Numbered from the stretch's first letter, positions 32,200 through 45,066 are shown. The stretch: 64,000 nt of DNA from Ephydatia muelleri (GCA_013339895.1 JABACO010000010.1:2578788-2642787); one strand, 5' to 3'. Numbers and translations: made by a program. Notes: a model not told the origin generated them from the letters alone.

Positions 32200-33330
32200 C
32201 TCTGTTAAGCAAATTCTATGATACAGGTTCTGCTCAGTAGTTTTGAAGACATATTAAAAGATGAAATTACAGTTGTGTTTGAGAAGGAGCTAAGCCCAAA
32301 TTTGTCTTATGCTCTCAAGACGCAGATCGAAGATCAGTTAGATCAACTAGTCCGATTGAATGTCACTGAACAACTTGTTTACTCGGATTAGGCAATACAT
32401 ATAGTCCCAGTGATGAAGACCTCGAGATCCATTATAGTGTATATGTAGAGACTGCAAGGTCACAATAAATAGTGCAGCAGCACTCTTTGCCTAAGCCAAA
32501 GGAGTTTACACATCTGGATCATCCAGATGTGTACCTACAAATGCAGCTGGGAGAAGACTACAGCCTTGTCACTCATAGGGGCCGGTACAAATCAAACGTT
32601 TATACCGTCTGGTATAAGTGTGGTACCAGCCATTTTTCAAAAACCAATAGACACTATCTTTCAAGGCCTCATAGGCTGGTGTTATGTACTACATGTCTAG
32701 TCACTCGGAGAAGATCTTCTTAATCTCCAAGAAGTATTCAAGAGGACATGTCAATAAGGACTTGACTTCATTAGTAAAATGTCGATTTTTGGCTGCCACT
32801 ACAGAATATTGGTATGCATCATCAGCGGACAACCCCAACAAAAGTCAAAGTAAGCCACAGCTAGGGAATATCACAGGATTGTGATCCTCTTTAGATTTGG
32901 TAAACTATTATTGGAAGTTCCCATCAGAGTATTAATACTTAGATAGATAAATGCCGGAATTAATTTCAACACAGGTTTTCTTAATCACCCTTGCTTGTGA
33001 AACATCATTATTTGGGGTGAGAGCTATCATACCAGCCCAAATGGATCTGACAGACCAATCACATATGCCTCGAAGACCCTGACAAAGCTGAACACAACTA
33101 TGCGAAAGGAAGCCCTTGGAATCATATACATGTAGTTGGTCTCAAAACATTTCACTAGTAACTGACCATCATTGGCCTTTGGTAGCCATTTTTGGACCAA
33201 GGTTAGGAATACAACTATGAAATCGAATACAAAAGTACTGTAAGAAATGGCAATGCGGATGGGTTGTTGAGGTTCTGTATCACTGATTTAGGTGAGGTGA
33301 TTCATGAATGCACAACTGCTGGACAAGGTC
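32200..33330 (+). pseudogene. degenerate Gypsy pol relic
   Basis: Scattered pieces in different frames align in order with Gypsy reverse transcriptase and RNase H. They include 'YALKTQIEDQLDQLVRLNV' followed by 'SD*AIHIVPVMK' near 32310-32420, 'SGISVVPAIFQKPIDTIFQG' near 32610-32670 (finger-palm region before the YxDD), 'DRPITYASKTLTK' near 33045-33085, and 'SLVTDHHWPLVAIFG' near 33150. Stops are frequent. This is an old insertion, unrelated in age to the intact element at 14.2 kb. Confidence 0.75.
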
Positions 33331-33850
33331 CCAAAGACGTAAATATCAAGTTCTACCATCTCGAGTACTGAGATTGAGCAGAGAGGGGTGGAAGTTTACA
33401 GCAAGCTACGACACTAGAAATAGCTAGCCCCACATCACAGACGCAAAACGAATTAATAGTGCATGAAGATTGCCTACTCTGGGTATTGGGGAGTGGTTGT
33501 ACCTCCAAAAATGCAACTGCAAATTTGGCAGGGGCTGCACATATGGGGCTAGCTGGGACGGTGTGATGAAGTGGCCTACCTCACAGCTTTGATCAACACC
33601 TATTTACTGCTGCCTAAATGTATCCCCAGTGATTGCACTGTCCACCAAAGCAGTTCCAGGTTACATCCATATTTATGTGGAGAAGTGTAGCATATTATAA
33701 TAACTGACATATGCTGGCTAGAAAATTCAACACGGTTCTATACCTTACTCCCAAACTATCCAGAACCATAATTATTAATTTTTCTATCTAAATGTTTCGG
33801 ATTTCCCATTTTTTCACTCATATATTTTGCAAATCTCAAGAATATTACAG
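33331..33850. other. no recognisable gene
   Basis: Between the Gypsy relic and the stop codon of the ART-like gene. Possibly more retroelement remnant, but I cannot show it. Confidence 0.4.
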
Positions 33851-34476
33851 TCATAGCATTACACACGTATTTGAATCATTTGAAACCGTCGTTTCACACA
33901 TTTCCATATTTGAATCATTCGAAACCGTCGTTTCACACATTTCCATATTTGAATCATTTGATACCGTCGTTTCACACATTTCCATATTTGAATCATTTGA
34001 TACCGTCGTTTCACACATTTTCAAATGCTTGATGCAAATTCCATATGGCCCTATATACTTGTCATCAGGTTGGACCCAATACTCGTCAGAATCGTGACAT
34101 TGATTAGCTGGTATTATGTTTAAGTTCTCGTATTTAACACGATTCTGTATGACAACCTTAAACTTGTCCTTTCCATAGCTGTTGCATACCGTTCTGCTAC
34201 AGCAATTGATGGAGTGGAATATATTCCTTTTCCAAAGTTAAACCTTTTGCATTTGCTCAGCTTGTAACCTTCATCTGCAATGCTCTTTCCAGCATTCTCT
34301 TCTGTACCATGATAGGATACAGGCCACTCCTTGTTGCTTGATCCTTTCCTTATGCCCTGAGGTCCAAGCCAGCATGCTTGTGCATGGTAGATGATGGTAC
34401 ACAGTACATGCGTGGAGGTAAAGTATACCTCCACGCATGTACTGTGTACCATCATGTACCATATTTGTGAAGTCAT
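33851..34476 (-). CDS. ADP-ribosyltransferase-like ('YHGT') domain, 3' exon(s), one frameshift
   Basis: Reads 'WLGPQGIRKGSSNKEWPV' then 'SYHGTEENAGKSIADEGYKL', 'FGKGIYSTPSIAVAERYA', 'YGKDKFKVVIQNRVK', 'EYWVQPDD' and 'IGPYGICIKH'. The HGT and Tyr-containing 'GIYSTP' resemble the PARP/ART fold (His-Tyr-Glu type). Uncharacterised proteins with this arrangement are known to me from sponges, cnidarians and fungi. The frame shifts by one base near 34180, between 'ERYAT' and 'YGKDK'. After the domain, four copies of a 13-residue repeat (MEMCETTVSNDSN) end the protein before TGA at 33851-33853. It is probably the 3' part of the gene whose first exon is 35140-35543, and may be a pseudogene because of the frameshift. 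Confidence 0.65.
33871..34022. repeat. four tandem 39-bp units, in frame
   Basis: Units start at 33871, 33910, 33949 and 33988 and differ at one or two bases. 39 bp is 13 codons, so on the minus strand they add a repeated peptide to the end of the ART-like protein without breaking its frame. Confidence 0.92.
34393..34453. repeat. hairpin, 28-bp perfect arms
   Basis: Arms 34393-34420 and 34426-34453 ('gatggtacacagtacatgcg' start) are exact complements with a 5-base loop. It lies at the upstream edge of the ART-like exon and is likely a small foldback insertion. Confidence 0.9.
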
Positions 34477-35139
34477 GCATAGTCAAATCTTGGATCAAAA
34501 AATTTTGAATCCGGCCAAGACCATTGGTCCAGGTGCTTTTCCAAGTAATTGCACAGAGACATAAATTGTGCTGTTATCCTGCACCTGTATGCATGTATAT
34601 GTGCAGAGATTAATTAGGAATAAAGTAGATTCACAATGAAATACTGGTCTGCCCTACTGTAGCCAAATCAGTTTTAATTTCAAGGGGGGGTGGGACCTTA
34701 CGTGAATTTTGTGTTACATTTCAGGATTACTTTTAATATGTCATTACAGGCCGACGCGCCTAAGTGCGCCACGTTTGTTCCTGAGCTTTTACCGCGCTTC
34801 TAACGGCGGGGGGGGGGGGGGGGGTTTCATTATCAGCGAATGAATACAATCAATTATGTACAGTGTCTGTGTGCACTGTTCAAACTTTTGTGAATGCATT
34901 TACTATCTTATACTGCTATCCGTACGCTCTAACTATGCATTGAGACTGTAACTGACCCACATTAACCGTGAACATAATTAAGAATACGCCCCTGCGCGTC
35001 TACTGAGGAAATGCCCTTATAACGGTGCGCTCTTAATGAGGACAGACTGTACATACTATGATGGTTCTTACCAAACACCCATTAATATAAAAAAAAATAC
35101 ATTACCCTTTGTACCCAGGTGTACATAAAAATGGCTCAC
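34477..35139. other. probable intron of the ART-like gene
   Basis: No coding similarity seen. Contains a G-homopolymer at about 34807-34825 and short AT-rich stretches. If the two-part gene model is right, one or more small exons could be hidden here. Confidence 0.4.
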
Positions 35140-35543
35140 TTGGTATTCCGAAAGTCTATGACCTTCCTGAATTCTCTTTTCTTGTAGACGAACGCTAAGC
35201 GGCCATGACAACCAGAAAGATTTCCCTTTTCCTCAAATAAAGCTTGTAGCTCTTCGACGTAAGAATCCTCTCCCACTTTCAACACACATACCTTTCCCGT
35301 TAGTGAAGTTAGCCTTATGTTTATCTTCTTCCCACTTCCACCAAAAACATCACCAAAGGAACCAGCTGCCGACGTGTACACAGTTTCTGACAGACGCTCA
35401 TCATTCATCTCTTCAACCTTAACTAGCTCAAGTTCGTGGCGCCTATTCTCGTACTCCTGTTGAGTGACGACTGGTCTTTGAAGTATGGCGGAAAATGCGG
35501 CCGCAACTAGTCCCTCGTTAGAAAGAGTAGAAAGAGCAGCCAT
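35140..35543 (-). CDS. first exon: ubiquitin-like domain, ART-like gene
   Basis: Starts MAALSTLSNEGL at 35543 (ATG on the minus strand) and stays open to a good donor (CCAA|GTGAGC) at 35140. Residues ~75-125 fit a ubiquitin-like fold: 'INIRLTSLTGKVCVLKV', then a helix 'SYVEELQALFEEKG', then 'GRLAFVYKKREF' in the position of the ubiquitin 'QRLIFAGKQLE'. The first ~70 residues are an Ala-rich helix and a charged linker. The Gly-Gly end of ubiquitin is not visible here, so this is a UBL, not ubiquitin. The next recognised coding sequence on the same strand is the ART-like domain 660 bp downstream. A UBL followed by this ART-like domain is the inferred protein. Confidence 0.65.
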
Positions 35544-36284
35544 GATCTATATTTGCTCTATTGCACCACAGCCAAATAAATTTTCCTTGCCCAAAATATG
35601 TGTTATAATAGTTTGCTTCAATTCATTCAGATACCGTAAACTCGACATTAGAACCCGCGGCTTCTAATTGAACGTTAGATACTTGAACGCAGCATGATCG
35701 TGTTGCAGCGGTATGCCAGTTTTAGGTGGACCGTAGCGGTCTCTTCGTGAAATTCAGACCGCTGACCGTGATCAGTATGGTAACATTAAATAAATTATGA
35801 CCGCGACCGTCGGTCCGACCGACGGTCTGATCGCGGTCTTTGCGATACAAACGTTAGTCTGGTACCCATGCATGCAGATCGACGTGATGAAAGCTATTAT
35901 CGCTGTAATCGCTTGGGAAATAGTCAAACTTTTTTATTCCAGCGTCCCTGATTTTTGAGAACGCTGTTCAACATCTAAAAATAACCATATAATTATACGT
36001 AATACCGCTTAAAATTATTGGTATTAATAGTAAGCCGTTAGGATCTACTGTTTTGGGATGCATAACATATAGGATAAATGGTTTTATGTATTGGGGTGTC
36101 ATTTTGAAAATGGACCGTAAATGTCAATGTAATGTTCTAATTATGACCCTTTTGTCTACTCGAAACAGCCGTGGCATGCATGATGTCTTGCTAATCTCAA
36201 CTTTGTGTTTAAGCTATTTTGCCGGTGTCATAGTCACCAATGACTCCCCTAAATGTTGACTCCCCAGTCATTCGCGCCTAGGCA
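35544..36284. other. no recognisable gene
   Basis: Probable upstream region of the UBL gene. It contains an imperfect GC-rich inverted repeat at about 35730-35850 built from 'gaccgcgaccgt'-like words, otherwise nothing I can name. Confidence 0.45.
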
Positions 36285-36630
36285 TATATGACTCCCGGTA
36301 ATATATGACTCCCCAGTCATTCACGCTTAGGCATATATGACTCCCCAGTCATTCACGCCTAGGCATATATGACTCCCCAGTCATTCACGCCTAGGCATAT
36401 ATGAGTCATTCACGCCTAGGCATATATGACTCCCCATGCAGTCATTCACGCCTAGGCATATATGAGTCATTCACGCCTAGGCATATATGAGTCATTCACG
36501 CCTAGGCATATATGACTCCCCAGTCATTCACGCCTAGGCATATATGAGTCATTCACGCCTAGGCATATATGACTCCCCAGTCATTCACGCCTAGGCATAT
36601 ATGACTCCCCAGTCATTGCATATATGACTC
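36285..36630. repeat. minisatellite with two interleaved unit lengths (32 and 25 bp)
   Basis: Units contain 'cattcacgcctaggcatat'. The long unit adds 'gactccccagt', the short one replaces it with 'gagt'. Long and short units alternate irregularly over about 12 copies. Flanking decayed copies continue to about 36720. Confidence 0.93.
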
Positions 36631-37525
36631 CCTCTTGATAAAAGTGACTCACGGAGTTATTACAGCCTTAGGCATAATTAACTCCCCCGTCGATCCTTGC
36701 CAATGTATATGATTCCCCTGTTGTCTGCCTATAGATAAAATTGACTCCTGACTTGGGAAGGCGTTATAGCCTATCCCAGTTGGTTTTTCCATGCATCAAT
36801 CATGGCCATACTTTCTGGGCAGAGATAGCAAATAAAGGTATTTATGTATCTATATAACCTATATCATGATCTGAATATATAGAAAATGAATGAACACTGA
36901 CAAAGACAAATAATATAACAGTCTGCTTGTTACTTACAAATATTGCATATTGAGAAATGGCCCATACATAAGCTGTCATCTTGCGTTTTTGTTCAAATTG
37001 GAACGTTTGTAACACCGGTTTTAATAACTAACCCTACTTGGTGTGCAACATTTCAATTGGATCGCCATTCCACGTTTAATACCTGCGCACAATGGCAGTC
37101 AACTTAAGCAACAAGGCATGCAGCTTAGTACAGCACTGCAGCTACATCAGTGCATGTACCCACGTAGTGCAGAAAGCGTGCTTCATTAATGACGCTAAGG
37201 TACATGCATAGGTGAGCATCGGTTCAGAACTAACGTAGATCTATGTATGGCGTAATTCGTTTTTGTTACAGACAGTATTTGGAGAAACCAGCGTCACTGC
37301 GAGCAGAACACTTGTAATGAACCCAGCAACTGAAACAGTCTGCACTGTAATGTCCTACCACACTAAAGTACGTGTGCATCAGGTGAACTATAGGGCCTAT
37401 ATAGACTTGGGTTAGTTTATAAAGCAAGTGCATGGTTTTACAGATATGCAAGGTTTAGTCAGTGTGGTTGAGATTCTATACCAGTATGGTACGTTTATGT
37501 GGGGAACACTAGCAATCAGGTGTTG
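36631..37525. other. no recognisable gene
   Basis: Unique AT-rich sequence. No motif seen apart from decayed edges of the neighbouring minisatellites. Confidence 0.5.
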
Positions 37526-37700
37526 AAGAGGGAACTCTTTTGACCTTTATCAAAGGGGTGTTTCTCTGCCTCACTGGTAGAGTGGGGTCTCTCTACCTAA
37601 CTGGTAGGGAGGGGTCTCCCTACCAGACTGGTACAGAGTGGTCTCTCTGCCTTCCTAGTACAGAGAGGTCTCTCTACCTGACTGCTAGTAGTTTAAAGTG
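37526..37700. repeat. minisatellite 'ggtctctctacctgactggt'
   Basis: About five imperfect units of 30-36 bp. Related words occur in the duplicated loop region (2330-2400 and 38210-38290), just inside the block edge. Confidence 0.75.
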
Positions 37701-38419
37701 ATTGTGTTCTGTACACACTCATGAGTTCAATATTAGTACAATGAAAGCATAGATTTGTGTATAGGAGCATAGAAAGGCTCACTAGACCTACACTTTAGTT
37801 TCTTAACATCAAACCCTGCAGGTGTCATACATGTAATCAATGCACATTAAGCGTAGAGGTCATGGAGAGGTATTTCAATCCTCTCCTCTTATAGATATCA
37901 AAGGGGTACAGAAACCTAACATTCTGCTTACATTCACTTCCTCTCTTTGGCCTCATACCAGCCCACTATATCCATATGCACATATTCTCCCAGGAGGGAG
38001 ACACATGCACACCCACATCTCCCACACACATACATAACCACCCCCACCGACATGAGTAAATCCCACACACATGCAACAGCAACTCCCCTCCCACCCCCTT
38101 CCTGGTGCCTCCCATCTCACACTCTTTCATGAAAGAAGAGAAGTTGAGGTCACTCTGTCTAAGAGATAAAGAGAAACTAGTTCGATAGGTCTGTCTGCTA
38201 TAGTCTTAGTAGAAAGTGCCTTACTGGTAGAGATAAAAATCCCTCTGTCTAACACTTACAGAGAGGTCTCTGTTTCATGATCGCAAACTGAGAGAGAATT
38301 AAGTCTTCCTCATTCTCTGGGGCTGTGTTGTGCACAGCGCCAATGTATCACTGAATGTGATAATTATTCAATTAATGTTCACGTGAGGAACTCGTACGCA
38401 GGCCTAACATTATGTCATA

Positions 38420-38863
38420 CTTTCGTTTGATACTGCGCATGTGTAAGCGCTGCCAAACTTGAACAGTTTGTAACTTTGCTTCCAATAGACAAATCCAAAG
38501 GTTAGTTTCAGTTAGTGTATGGCTTCCTCTACTGGTGGCATAATTCAAACTTAGCTTTTAACAACTCAATTAACAGAAATTAATAACCTCCGTTTTAATA
38601 GTTTGAGGAATAAGACAAGATGGTAAACTGTTTATTGGCACGATTATTGGATGCTCCTTTGCATAGATTTACTGAATATTAGTGATTCATTTGCAATAGC
38701 TTGACTTTCAATGGGTATATTTTAATATGTACTAAATAACAACTTCAAGTTAATCATTGGCATGTTTTTTTTGGTTTAAATAGCATAATTTTTCAATGTT
38801 CAGTTCTGGAGTTATATCAATTGAAAGATTTTGCGTGCCTTTTGGATCACCCTGTATACACAT
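38420..38863. mobile_element. right arm of the foldback/mariner-like end, block B
   Basis: Matches 2526-2960 and ends in the complement of CAGGGTGATCC followed by TA. The opposite arm is missing in this block. Confidence 0.75.
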
Positions 38864-41130
38864 GCACTTGGATTAATACATGCATTTCAGTTTCAAGTCA
38901 GACCAGTCATTGTGTTTCAGAGGTGGATTAGGGAACTGTTGTGTGCATGCCTTTTCGATGAATGCGATGCAGCTTCTTAAGAGCGTTCAGAGCTTCACAT
39001 ACTGCAAACACATTTACTTCATTGGAGTATGCTCCTATCCATTTCCAGGTGTGGTCTGAAAATAATGTTTGTAACTTACAGTAAGGTATTCCGGTGATAG
39101 TGCATACAGCAGGCTTTTTCGCAGACTTGTTATGCTGTGACCACAATGCTGCCTACAGTAGTGTTTCACATGAGCCCAGCACATTTCAACAAGCATACAT
39201 TCAGGATGGCACTTAGGGTCTAACAGAAGTATATGGCCCCGACGTTCCACATCTTCCTGTAGCTCTGGTTTTACACTCAGGTTGTGATGACCTAAGTTCA
39301 TCTTGCTTTAAGTTTTCAATTCCAAGCAGACCTCTTTCTTTGCAAATCCTTAATAATAGATTGACTGAAATGGTAGTGACTTAAGTCACTACCCTGGGAT
39401 ACAGAGAAATGAGTTTATGCCTAGCTATTCAAACAAATTCTTTACATGTGGTGGATTATTAATACAGATAACAAAAGGTACATATATATGAATTTCATTT
39501 AGCTACACATAATCACTTGGGAGTAAATGTTTGCGTATTGTACCAAAGGCATTGAGTTTTACTGTGTATCACTGATTATATATGTGCTTTACTATACAGG
39601 CCCTTCCTTGCATGCCACATAGTATGTGTACAATTAAAAGTAACGTGCTGCCGTCATCAACTCTAGTGTTTTATCATTCCAAACGTGCAGTGACTTAAGT
39701 AACTAATTGCAGATGACTTAAGTCACGATCCGTCAATGTATGATTAATGCACCCTTTGCAGTGGGTGTGCCATCATCACCTAGATACCACATTTGTTGCA
39801 TTACTCCTGTCACGGTTCCAGTAATTGGATCCACTGCATCATACCAACCATTTGAGTCAGTATGGGTTGCTTTCTGCCATCTGATAAATTCATCGCAGCA
39901 GTTGACAAGCTCCCCTTCATTTTTGCAACATGGCATGGTGCATTGACACAAGTAAGGAGTAACTGACACCCTGGGATAAAGCATCTCTAATTTTCCTCAA
40001 TTACTTTATTAACATTACTCATGATATTGTCATTCTTCCATGTGCTATCACTTTTGGGCTCTATTACTTCAAGCCCCATCCAACCATGACACTGACACGC
40101 CACATACAATGATAGGGGCACCGTCACCTTTCAGTTTCATATGGTAAGCATCACTGGAGACCCATGCAAACGGATTGCCCTCATTGGCAAATAGAATGGA
40201 TTCGTCATGGTTTCAATGCAGCAATGGGTTTTCACCAGTAGAAAGGTTGGGCCACTCTGGTTTTCCAGTAGACTCATTCAAAACTGGAAGGTGGGGTCTT
40301 AAAGCAAGCAATGTCTTCACTCAGTCATTGCGGCAGATTACAATGTCTGGATCTTTGTGTCTATCACAGAAAGGAGAATTCGAGGAATCAGCCCATTTAA
40401 ATCCAAGTTCGTGTACCCACCGAAGAACGGTCATTCTTGACACTTGACGGGATTTATAACGAACCTCATGCATATCCAAAACTTCAGTTGGTATAATGTC
40501 AGGATCAGTGAACAGAATATTATGAATATAATTCTGAATCTGTTGAATGTCAAATACCCATCAGCATGTTAACCCCCTTGTTTTAACCATTCAGTTTTCC
40601 ACTGCTTCAGCTCAAAAACAAGTGCTCAATATAAAACAGGACAGACTGATCTCTTTCATCTGCATGCTCACTACAACTATCTAGTAGGGTTCTCCTGTTG
40701 TTTCCCATGATTCGGCCGACCTTCTGACAGTTCTTGGAAATCTTGCTCGCTTTTTCTTGGGCACTGCTTGCTGACACCCCATTAGTTAACTCCAGATAAT
40801 ACATACGCAGTGTGAGCACTTTTGCGTCTGATAGAACTTACTAAGAGAGCTAACCTGGTCTATTTTTGCATCTCCTTTAGCTGGCATTTCTCAGATTGTT
40901 TCAACAATCGCTTCGTGTAGCTGCCAACTTTAGGATTTCCTCATGGAGACTTCCGCTTTTTAAGCTCTGTCCATCCGATACAGCAGTTTTGCTAACCCGT
41001 CTTGAAGATCAACTCGTTGCAGCTTCGTCAGTATGGTCCTGAAAGAACCGTTTCCATGAACACAAGCAATGCCCTCAGCCATTCGAATAAACAGAAATAA
41101 TTGGATTGACGTAGTGTTTTTCATAGTATA
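38864..41130 (-). pseudogene. DDE transposase relic, copy B
   Basis: Same broken frames and motifs as the copy in block A ('HPECMLVEMCWA' at about 39175-39210, 'NGWYDAVDP', 'HDES', 'MKPKGDGAPIIV'). Both copies share their main stops, so the element was already dead before the block was duplicated. Confidence 0.75.
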
Positions 41131-41658
41131 ATGAATCTAAATTATTCAAAATGGCGACATACCAAGCCACTGATCTTTTTAAAATCATGTTTTTGTATGG
41201 TAGTTTTAATGCAATGAGCTCATAATACAGCTAAATCGATGGAATGCCCATGGTACGATTTATTCCCTGCAAGGTATGAAAAGCGAAAACGTCGTGCCTA
41301 ACATACTAGGCCCTAAAATGGCGCTTTTTTGTGTGAATAATGCCAATAGTTGCATACATAGATTCTTTAGTTACAAACCCCATTTTATTGTGATCCGTTC
41401 AATGCGCATGCAGAAACCCGACAATCAAATTCTTTTGGAAGGAGGACACTAAATAATTAATTAACGAACCTTAGAAGCTATTTCTTTTTCAAGCATATAT
41501 TGCAAAGTGATAAAGGTACAGATGTGTGCAATTACATGTAGATTTTAATAAAGGTGTAAGGCTTATGAAATATACAACTCTAAAGTAAAGTTACAAAAAA
41601 AAATTATTTGGCCAACTATCATGTTCTCCATTGTACATCACCCCTACGCGTAAAGTAG

Positions 41659-42058
41659 CCAGAATTTTGGGGATCAGATTAGAGGTATGCAAGCATACTT
41701 TGTTATAATCAAGAGATTGATTAAGAATTTGTGACAGTATGTGGTGACATGCGACAGACTTCTAAGGCACATGGGCCAACTTGCCAGCTACTACGGTTGG
41801 CTACACTGCCCCTGTGTGTGTGTGCATGTGCACACACACACATACACACACAGACACACACATGCGCACGTGCACACACACACACAGACACACACATACA
41901 CACACACAAGGGCAGTGTAGCCCACCGTAGACGCTGGCAAGTCGGTCCATGTGCCTTAGAAGTCTGTCGCATGTCACCACATACTGTCACAAATTCCTAT
42001 TGATTATAACAAAGTATGCTTGCATACCTCTAATCTGATTGGTTCCCCAAAATTCTGG
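41659..42058. mobile_element. palindromic MITE with CA-rich centre, copy B
   Basis: Identical by eye to 5769-6168, including both arms and the CA-rich centre. Confidence 0.8.
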
Positions 42059-42571
42059 TGACCGTGGACAGAATTTAGTATAGCGGTTCACCAGACCCTA
42101 CTTACGCATAACTGTGATGTAATCCACCTGCGGCTGTGTAACTTTGGGTCTGGATACGTATCAGCCATGTCAGACATGTTCACAGCATTATAATGCTGTA
42201 AAGAGGAACATTTCACAGCTTGTAACAATGTACTCAATATTTTTTCCGCATAATTTATATAATAGTTTTTACATGTAATTTAATAAACACACATAAACAT
42301 AATTTATAATTTTTATTTAATAGTTAATTACATTTATTGTTCAGATAACATTACTATTAAAATTACAACGAATACACACGAGCATACTATAAACAAATCA
42401 ATAACTAATATCATCTGTGCAGACAACCTCTACGATTGTGTTCATTAATAATAGTAATAGCTATTCAGAATGATTCATTTCCATACATCTCAGCAACACC
42501 TATTTCCTCACAAAGCAGCATCTTTCCTTTCTTCAATAATAATTTTAATGTTTATACTAAGGGAGTCGTGC

Positions 42572-42856
42572 AGATCATCTGGCGCAGCTTCTACGGCAGC
42601 GGAGACACGCAAGCTTCTCACCAATGGTCCCAAATGTCAGGAATTGGGGTGGACGTGCATTCCCTTAGCTGTTGAGACGTTCTGTAACTGGGGTAAGGAG
42701 GCTCACCTCACATTCTCTAGGTTGGCATCCCACCTTACCATCAGCTTGTTCTCTCCCAAACCTTCCATCTTGGCAGACGTTTACAGTAGGATGAACTTCA
42801 CCTTGGTCAGGTCCATTGCCAGAGCCATCTTGGCAAGGGAGTTCCTGCCCTCATGA
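42572..42856 (+). pseudogene. 3' fragment of LINE-like ORF, copy B
   Basis: Same C-terminal signature as 6680-6964 with a few substitutions (Met to Thr and Ser to Phe changes in the conceptual product). Confidence 0.8.
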
Positions 42857-42892
42857 CTTGACTTTATTTGTGGGTGTATGATTATGTGTTAA

Positions 42893-43460
42893 CCGATTAT
42901 ACGCGGAAGACGCAAATTTGCGTATATACGCAGCCTGGCCGTGATAGCATGACATTGCGAGTGGTTATTGTGTGTATAGAGACGGCGTAAACGAATGATT
43001 GTTATACCAACAGGGTCTGTGCAAAAGTTAAATAGCTATACCTTACAGTCTTCATGTAGGGGAGGGATGCAGCGCGTGATAGGTCTGATACTGCACACTC
43101 AGCGCACATACACGGCTATCAACACATTACTATATATGTGTTTGCTACCAACACATCCCTAAGTATACTCAGCGTACAACCATGTATGCACCCACACACA
43201 ACACTAAGTCCACTCACGTACACCTACGCGCTACCAGCTACATACATAACGACATACGTATTGCTCAATCAGAGGCATTATATACAAATGATCATCTCTC
43301 GCTCAAAAGAGTTGCGTCGATCACAACCACTGCAAAACGAAACTTCACAAAATCTCTCTCTGAAAAATTCCACGTCGTGCATGTGGTATATACAGTACGA
43401 ACGTATTCTGATATCATGCATGAAAAATGATAAACATGTTACAATTCCGCGTATAATCGG
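42893..43460. mobile_element. piggyBac-like MITE, copy B
   Basis: CCGATTATACGCGGAA termini with TTAA on both sides (42889-42892 and 43461-43464). Differs from copy A by a few bases. Confidence 0.8.
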
Positions 43461-43464
43461 TTAA

Positions 43465-43559
43465 TTGTTATATATAAATTGATATTACTTCTAATTTTAA
43501 ACACATAAAAATATTATGGAGGTACATGCAACAGTGCATGCACACATGCGCTCACACAG

Positions 43560-43593
<34 letters not shown>

Positions 43594-44600
43594 ACACACA
43601 CACACACACCTCGAACCATACCTTCCATCAGCAGCCAGCACAATCTCTTTTTGATCACACACTTTTTTGCACTGCTATGGCATCTCTCACCAGCTCCTCC
43701 TGTGGGGATAGAAAGATTACCACTGGTGCAATGTACAGCCACTGGTCATGAATAGAGGTGGTCATGGACTGTTTTAGACTGTATGTAGTACAAGACACTA
43801 CGTAATACCTCCAACCCTGACACCCGACACCACCTACAATCCTAGTAGTAGTTACACACCCAACACTCATATAATCCTCCAGCAACCTACACACCACCTC
43901 CAACACCCCAGCTAGGTACATGTACATATGCAGGTAGAAATTGGATGCGAGCTATAATTAGAACTTACTTCAAAATGAGTTAACTGCTGTCATCGTTTTT
44001 CAAACACTACAGTAGCTGGAAACAACGACATTTTTATTACAAGAACACAATAAAAGACCCCTTACTTTGTACTCTGAATGAAGAAACAGAGCTTTGTGTC
44101 TCTGCCAAAGTAGTGCTGGTTTCACCACATTGTGTAGGCCTACTGTATTTTATACACGAGCACGACCAATACAAAACCAGTGATCGCGACCAAACAGTAG
44201 CATGAAAATATGCCACCAAGTGTACACAAATGATAGAATGTAACTTGCAGACACACACTTCGCTTTATTCTTCTCCTGTATGTAGCTCAAACACCATTCG
44301 TTACTAAACAGAACCTAGAGGCTATGTAATTGGTGATAATTAATTCGCCCAGTAATCATTTCGTTCAATAAAAATCATTGACTACTTGATTCAGTGAAGT
44401 GATCTTTGAGTCAATGTTCAATGTTCTTTTATCAACGTGTAATAGAAATATTATCGTTATGAAATCAATGTGTTGGTAAAAGATACAAAGTAAATGTGAT
44501 GCTTATATATGCGTTCAACAATACCCACTATACATGTATAGTTTCATCAGGCACCCCTTTTTATCACTAAATTCAACCAATAGTTTGTCACTAAATTCCA
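43465..44600. other. non-coding stretch with CA microsatellite, block B
   Basis: Counterpart of 7574-8702. The CA array at about 43558-43610 is longer than in block A. No gene seen. Confidence 0.5.
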
Positions 44601-44795
44601 CAGAATGAACGTCACTCTTCAGAGATTGATCCTCACTCTAAAGAGTGAAGCTAGCAAAGACTGCCCATCACTCTTGCGCTCGCTTCACTCCAGAGGAGTG
44701 ACGCTAGTGAAGAGGAATTTTTTTTTAAACAGTGTATAGCACACATAGCTACAGGAAGCACATGTGACCCACGGATCAAACCGACAGAAGGATCA

Positions 44796-44996
44796 GTGAG
44801 GTGCTTCACTCACTGTTCTTCATACCAATACAACAAGCTGGATTGTTTTCAGTTAGACCAGTGTAACTGCACCGATCCTGCTCAGTGTTCCAGGTGTTTT
44901 GCCTGGACAAGTTCAGCAAATCTTGCAGCAAATGTAGATGTGGAAGAACGAAAAGGTGGTATCTATGGATACAGCAAACACAGTACAAGAAAGTAG
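44796..44996 (+). CDS. hypothetical Cys-rich ORF, copy B
   Basis: Keeps the Cys-rich C-terminal 66 codons of the block A frame (Cys spacing unchanged, Asp to Asn once). The upstream part is out of frame here because of small indels in the CACTCTT repeats. See 8703-9098. Confidence 0.3.
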   Translation: MRCFTHCSSYQYNKLDCFQLDQCNCTDPAQCSRCFAWTSSANLAANVDVEERKGGIYGYSKHSTRK

Positions 44997-45066
44997 ACAC
45001 AATTAGTCTTGCTGTACCATACGCATAAACACACACATCACCAATTGGAACAGACATGACCACATG

